Of a DNA stretch of 64,000 nt, positions 63,982-64,000 are shown piece after piece. Both the position numbers and the translations under genes were made by a program. The stretch covers positions 658,001 to 722,000 of the forward strand of contig BCLD01000015.1 in the NCBI GenBank assembly GCA_001600875.1, in the 5' to 3' direction. The notes under the pieces were generated by a model. The model did not search any database and was not told where the DNA came from. It saw only the letters and a list, made by a program, of their open reading frames with translations. The DNA is from Solicoccozyma terricola (Eukaryota; Basidiomycota; Tremellomycetes; Filobasidiales; Piskurozymaceae). The stretch's first letter is position 1. Each line of letters opens with the position of its first letter.

Positions 63982-64000
63982 GGTGGATGTTGTCAGTCCC

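Overview
The window is nuclear DNA of a basidiomycetous yeast, most likely a Tremellomycete related to Cryptococcus or Kwoniella. The reasons are short genes packed on both strands, many 50-70 base introns with GTGAGT-type donors, and protein architectures typical of that group: adenylate cyclase, Mios/Sea4, CHD1, and an HMG-CoA reductase whose catalytic motifs are unmistakable. I placed exons by keeping reading frame across GT-AG junctions. Spans given for genes include introns.

Layout: 196/337-7610 adenylate cyclase (+); 7847-9135 ribosomal stalk protein P0 (-); 9731-10111 a small predicted secreted cysteine protein (+); 10250-13820 Mios/Sea4 of the SEA/GATOR2 complex (-). Then comes a metabolic block, 14153-28445: an apiosidase-like glycoside hydrolase (+), an aldo-keto reductase (-), a zinc polyol dehydrogenase (-), a Zn2Cys6 regulator (+), a dihydroxyacetone-kinase family protein (-) and a dihydroxyacetone-synthase-like transketolase (+). 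After it: WW-domain protein (28723-30048, -), hypothetical protein with a nuclease-like motif (30689-32862, +), replication factor C subunit (33632-35587, -), secreted GH28 pectinase (36290-38282, +), a 2 kb gene-poor stretch, CHD1 remodeler (40330-46351, +), HMG-CoA reductase (47765-52363, +), a tiny cysteine-rich metallothionein-like gene (52736-52929, -), a membrane-anchored acidic hypothetical protein (53536-54165, -), ribosomal protein eS8 (54643-55681, -), a NIPA-type magnesium transporter (55970-59195, -) and a repeat-containing hypothetical protein (59875-63981, -).

The most interesting part is the 14-28 kb block. Read as a pathway, it would release the branched pentose D-apiose (GH140-like), reduce it (aldo-keto reductase), oxidise the polyol to a ketose (polyol dehydrogenase), phosphorylate it (DAK-type kinase, whose natural substrates are dihydroxyacetone-like ketoses) and cleave it (divergent transketolase) to xylulose-5-phosphate and dihydroxyacetone phosphate, under a local regulator. 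Bacteria have a D-apiose route with a kinase and a transketolase. I know of no described eukaryotic version, so this is a hypothesis from co-location and family chemistry, not a demonstrated function. The nearby secreted GH28 pectinase fits a pectin or plant-glycoside diet.
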